A stretch of 64,000 nt of DNA from assembly GCA_045046885.1 (NCBI GenBank), contig JASFYX010000031.1:1-64000 (forward strand). The letters are read 5' to 3'. Source of the DNA: CG1-02-35-72 sp045046885. GTDB lineage: Bacteria > Bacteroidota > Bacteroidia > Flavobacteriales > Flavobacteriaceae. A model generated the notes under the pieces. The model worked only from the letters and a program-made list of their open reading frames with translations, did not search any database and was not told where the DNA came from. Made by a program: the position numbers and the translations under genes. Below are positions 63,144 to 64,000 of this stretch, in pieces (positions within the stretch are counted from its first letter, which is position 1; every line of letters begins with the position of its first letter).

Positions 63144-63605
63144 TTAGGACGACAGCCTTTTCTTGCGTCTTTCTAAAGCTTTTTGATAACGTAATTTCTG
63201 TTCTTCTGTTTTGAGTTCTAGCTGTGGTACAGTTACTTTATTGCCTTTTGCATCCATGGCAATCATTGTAAAATAACTAGTATTACTATGACGCACCGTG
63301 CGGTTTTTAATATCTTCGGCTATAACTTTAATACCCACTTCTAAAGAGGTTTTACCTGTATAATTTACCGAAGCCAAAAAGGTTAAAAGCTCCCCTATAA
63401 AAATAGGTTCTTTAAAAGTGACTTTGTCAACAGAAATGGTTACAACATATTCGCCACAAAATCTGCTACCACAAGTATAGGCAACTTTGTCTAAAATTTT
63501 GAGAAGTTCGCCACCGTGCATACGGCCACTAAAATTGGCTAATTCTGGTGTGACCAAAACGGTCATTTCGGTACAAGGTTGTTGGATGCTAATTTTGTGT
63601 TTCAT
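63144..63605 (-). CDS. acyl-CoA thioesterase, hotdog fold
   Basis: The 153-residue protein has the hotdog-fold BACH/YciA-type motif NFSGRMHGGELLKILDKVAY, with the catalytic Asp in LDKVAY. VDKVTFKEPIFIGEL and a C-terminal basic helix complete the family pattern. It hydrolyses acyl-CoA; chain length is unknown. It is monocistronic as far as visible. Confidence 0.93.
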   Translation of the reverse strand: MKHKISIQQPCTEMTVLVTPELANFSGRMHGGELLKILDKVAYTCGSRFCGEYVVTISVDKVTFKEPIFIGELLTFLASVNYTGKTSLEVGIKVIAEDIKNRTVRHSNTSYFTMIAMDAKGNKVTVPQLELKTEEQKLRYQKALERRKKRLSS

Positions 63606-63649
63606 AAAAAAGAATTTATCACAAAGTTAGACTCTTAAAGAAGAATTCT

Positions 63650-64000
63650 TTACAAAATAGCGGAGAAATCTAGTTTTGAAATTTCATCACAAACAGATTC
63701 TAAAAAAACTTCATCGGCATCGGTAAAAGGGGCGGTGCTGTGAGAATCTATATCAAGTTGTCCTATGTTTTTATTATTCACAAAAAAGGGAATTACAATT
63801 TCACTTTTTATTTCGAAGCCACAAGAAATATAATTGTCTTGCTCGCTAACATCTTGAACTACATAATTTTCTTGACTTACAGCAACTTGTCCGCAGATGC
63901 CTTTTCCAAAAGGAATAATGGCGTGTTCTGTAGGCTTTCCTGCAAAAGGGCCTAGTTTTAATTCGTCTTTGTCGCCATTTTTAAAATAAAAACCTACCCA
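63650..64000 (-). CDS. GAF-domain protein, fRMsr-like, 5' end outside window
   Basis: The frame is open to the last base of the window, so the N-terminus is missing; 116 residues are visible. WVGFYF, LGPFAGKP, IPFGKGICG and QLDIDSHS are GAF blocks of free methionine-R-sulfoxide reductase. Two of the three conserved Cys of that family are present (GKGICG and YISCG). The first, ten residues before GKGIC's Cys, is replaced by His. It may therefore be a divergent variant with altered redox chemistry or a sensor. Assignment to the family is firm; activity is uncertain. Confidence 0.85.
   Translation of the reverse strand, partial: WVGFYFKNGDKDELKLGPFAGKPTEHAIIPFGKGICGQVAVSQENYVVQDVSEQDNYISCGFEIKSEIVIPFFVNNKNIGQLDIDSHSTAPFTDADEVFLESVCDEISKLDFSAIL

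Overview
The window looks like a chromosomal segment of a member of the Flavobacteriaceae (Bacteroidota). The DNA is A+T-rich. Many genes are preceded by the Bacteroidota -7 element TAnnTTTG, some with a TTG about 17-21 bases upstream. Several small protein families typical of flavobacteria (DUF6249, DUF4834, DUF6090, DUF6095, the DUF4159 group) are present. The housekeeping genes (nuoN, dnaK, proS, rpsT, mreBCD-mrdA-rodA, purH, trmD, rplS, icd) belong to the same lineage. The genus cannot be fixed from the sequence alone. I see no rRNA, CRISPR array, prophage or intact insertion sequence.

Layout. 1-3.5 kb: the 3' end of nuoN, a small conserved gene, yebC, then a small ECF sigma-factor locus whose two divergent transcription units carry the same promoter motif (GTAAC-N17-CGTCT). 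3.5-14.6 kb: the main accessory block, a complete uptake [NiFe]-hydrogenase locus. On the minus strand it runs small subunit, large subunit, cytochrome b, maturation protease, hypF, hypD, hypE. Divergently on the plus strand it runs hypA, hypB, hypC. A histidine-rich UreH-like nickel/cobalt permease gene abuts hypE tail to tail. A perfect ATGAC-N4-GTCAT palindrome sits between the two arms, about 41 bases upstream of the predicted start of the structural operon. 14.6-19.3 kb: small hydrolase, membrane and lipoprotein genes, yaaA, and an intergenic region of about 0.8 kb with six short hairpins, a SAM-I riboswitch with terminator, and a dispersed repeat. 19.3-21.9 kb: osmC-like, metZ and metX, the methionine unit behind that riboswitch. 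22-34 kb: dnaK, an exonuclease, a GH3/serine-hydrolase fusion, lipid and transport genes, rsmE, and an outer-membrane protein with a very basic tail. 34-40 kb: DUF4834, a YfhO-like membrane protein, two GT4 glycosyltransferases and wecB (surface glycan). 40-52 kb: paired rhodanese lipoproteins, murQ, icd, rplS, a GT39-like enzyme, PAP2, trmD, a FadL-type porin and a low-complexity Tyr/Arg/Ser lipoprotein. 52-64 kb: proS, tRNA-Glu, rpsT, the rod-shape operon, purH, a DinB-like gene with a decayed copy of its own 5' end nearby, a membrane protein, a thioesterase and the 3' part of a GAF/fRMsr-like gene.

How the genes work together. The hydrogenase heterodimer should be exported by Tat and anchored to the membrane, passing electrons from H2 through cytochrome b to the quinone pool. 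HypA-F, the protease and the permease supply nickel and the Fe(CN)2CO cofactor. The small subunit lacks the two extra cysteines of oxygen-tolerant enzymes, so I predict an oxygen-sensitive enzyme that may be induced under low oxygen. The GH3 enzyme and MurQ suggest muropeptide recycling. The mre/rod operon directs lateral wall growth. No wholly new system is evident. The most unusual signals are the regulatory ones (mirrored ECF promoters, the hydrogenase palindrome and the hairpin inside the hydrogenase operon), the hairpin array before the SAM riboswitch, and the two low-complexity envelope proteins.
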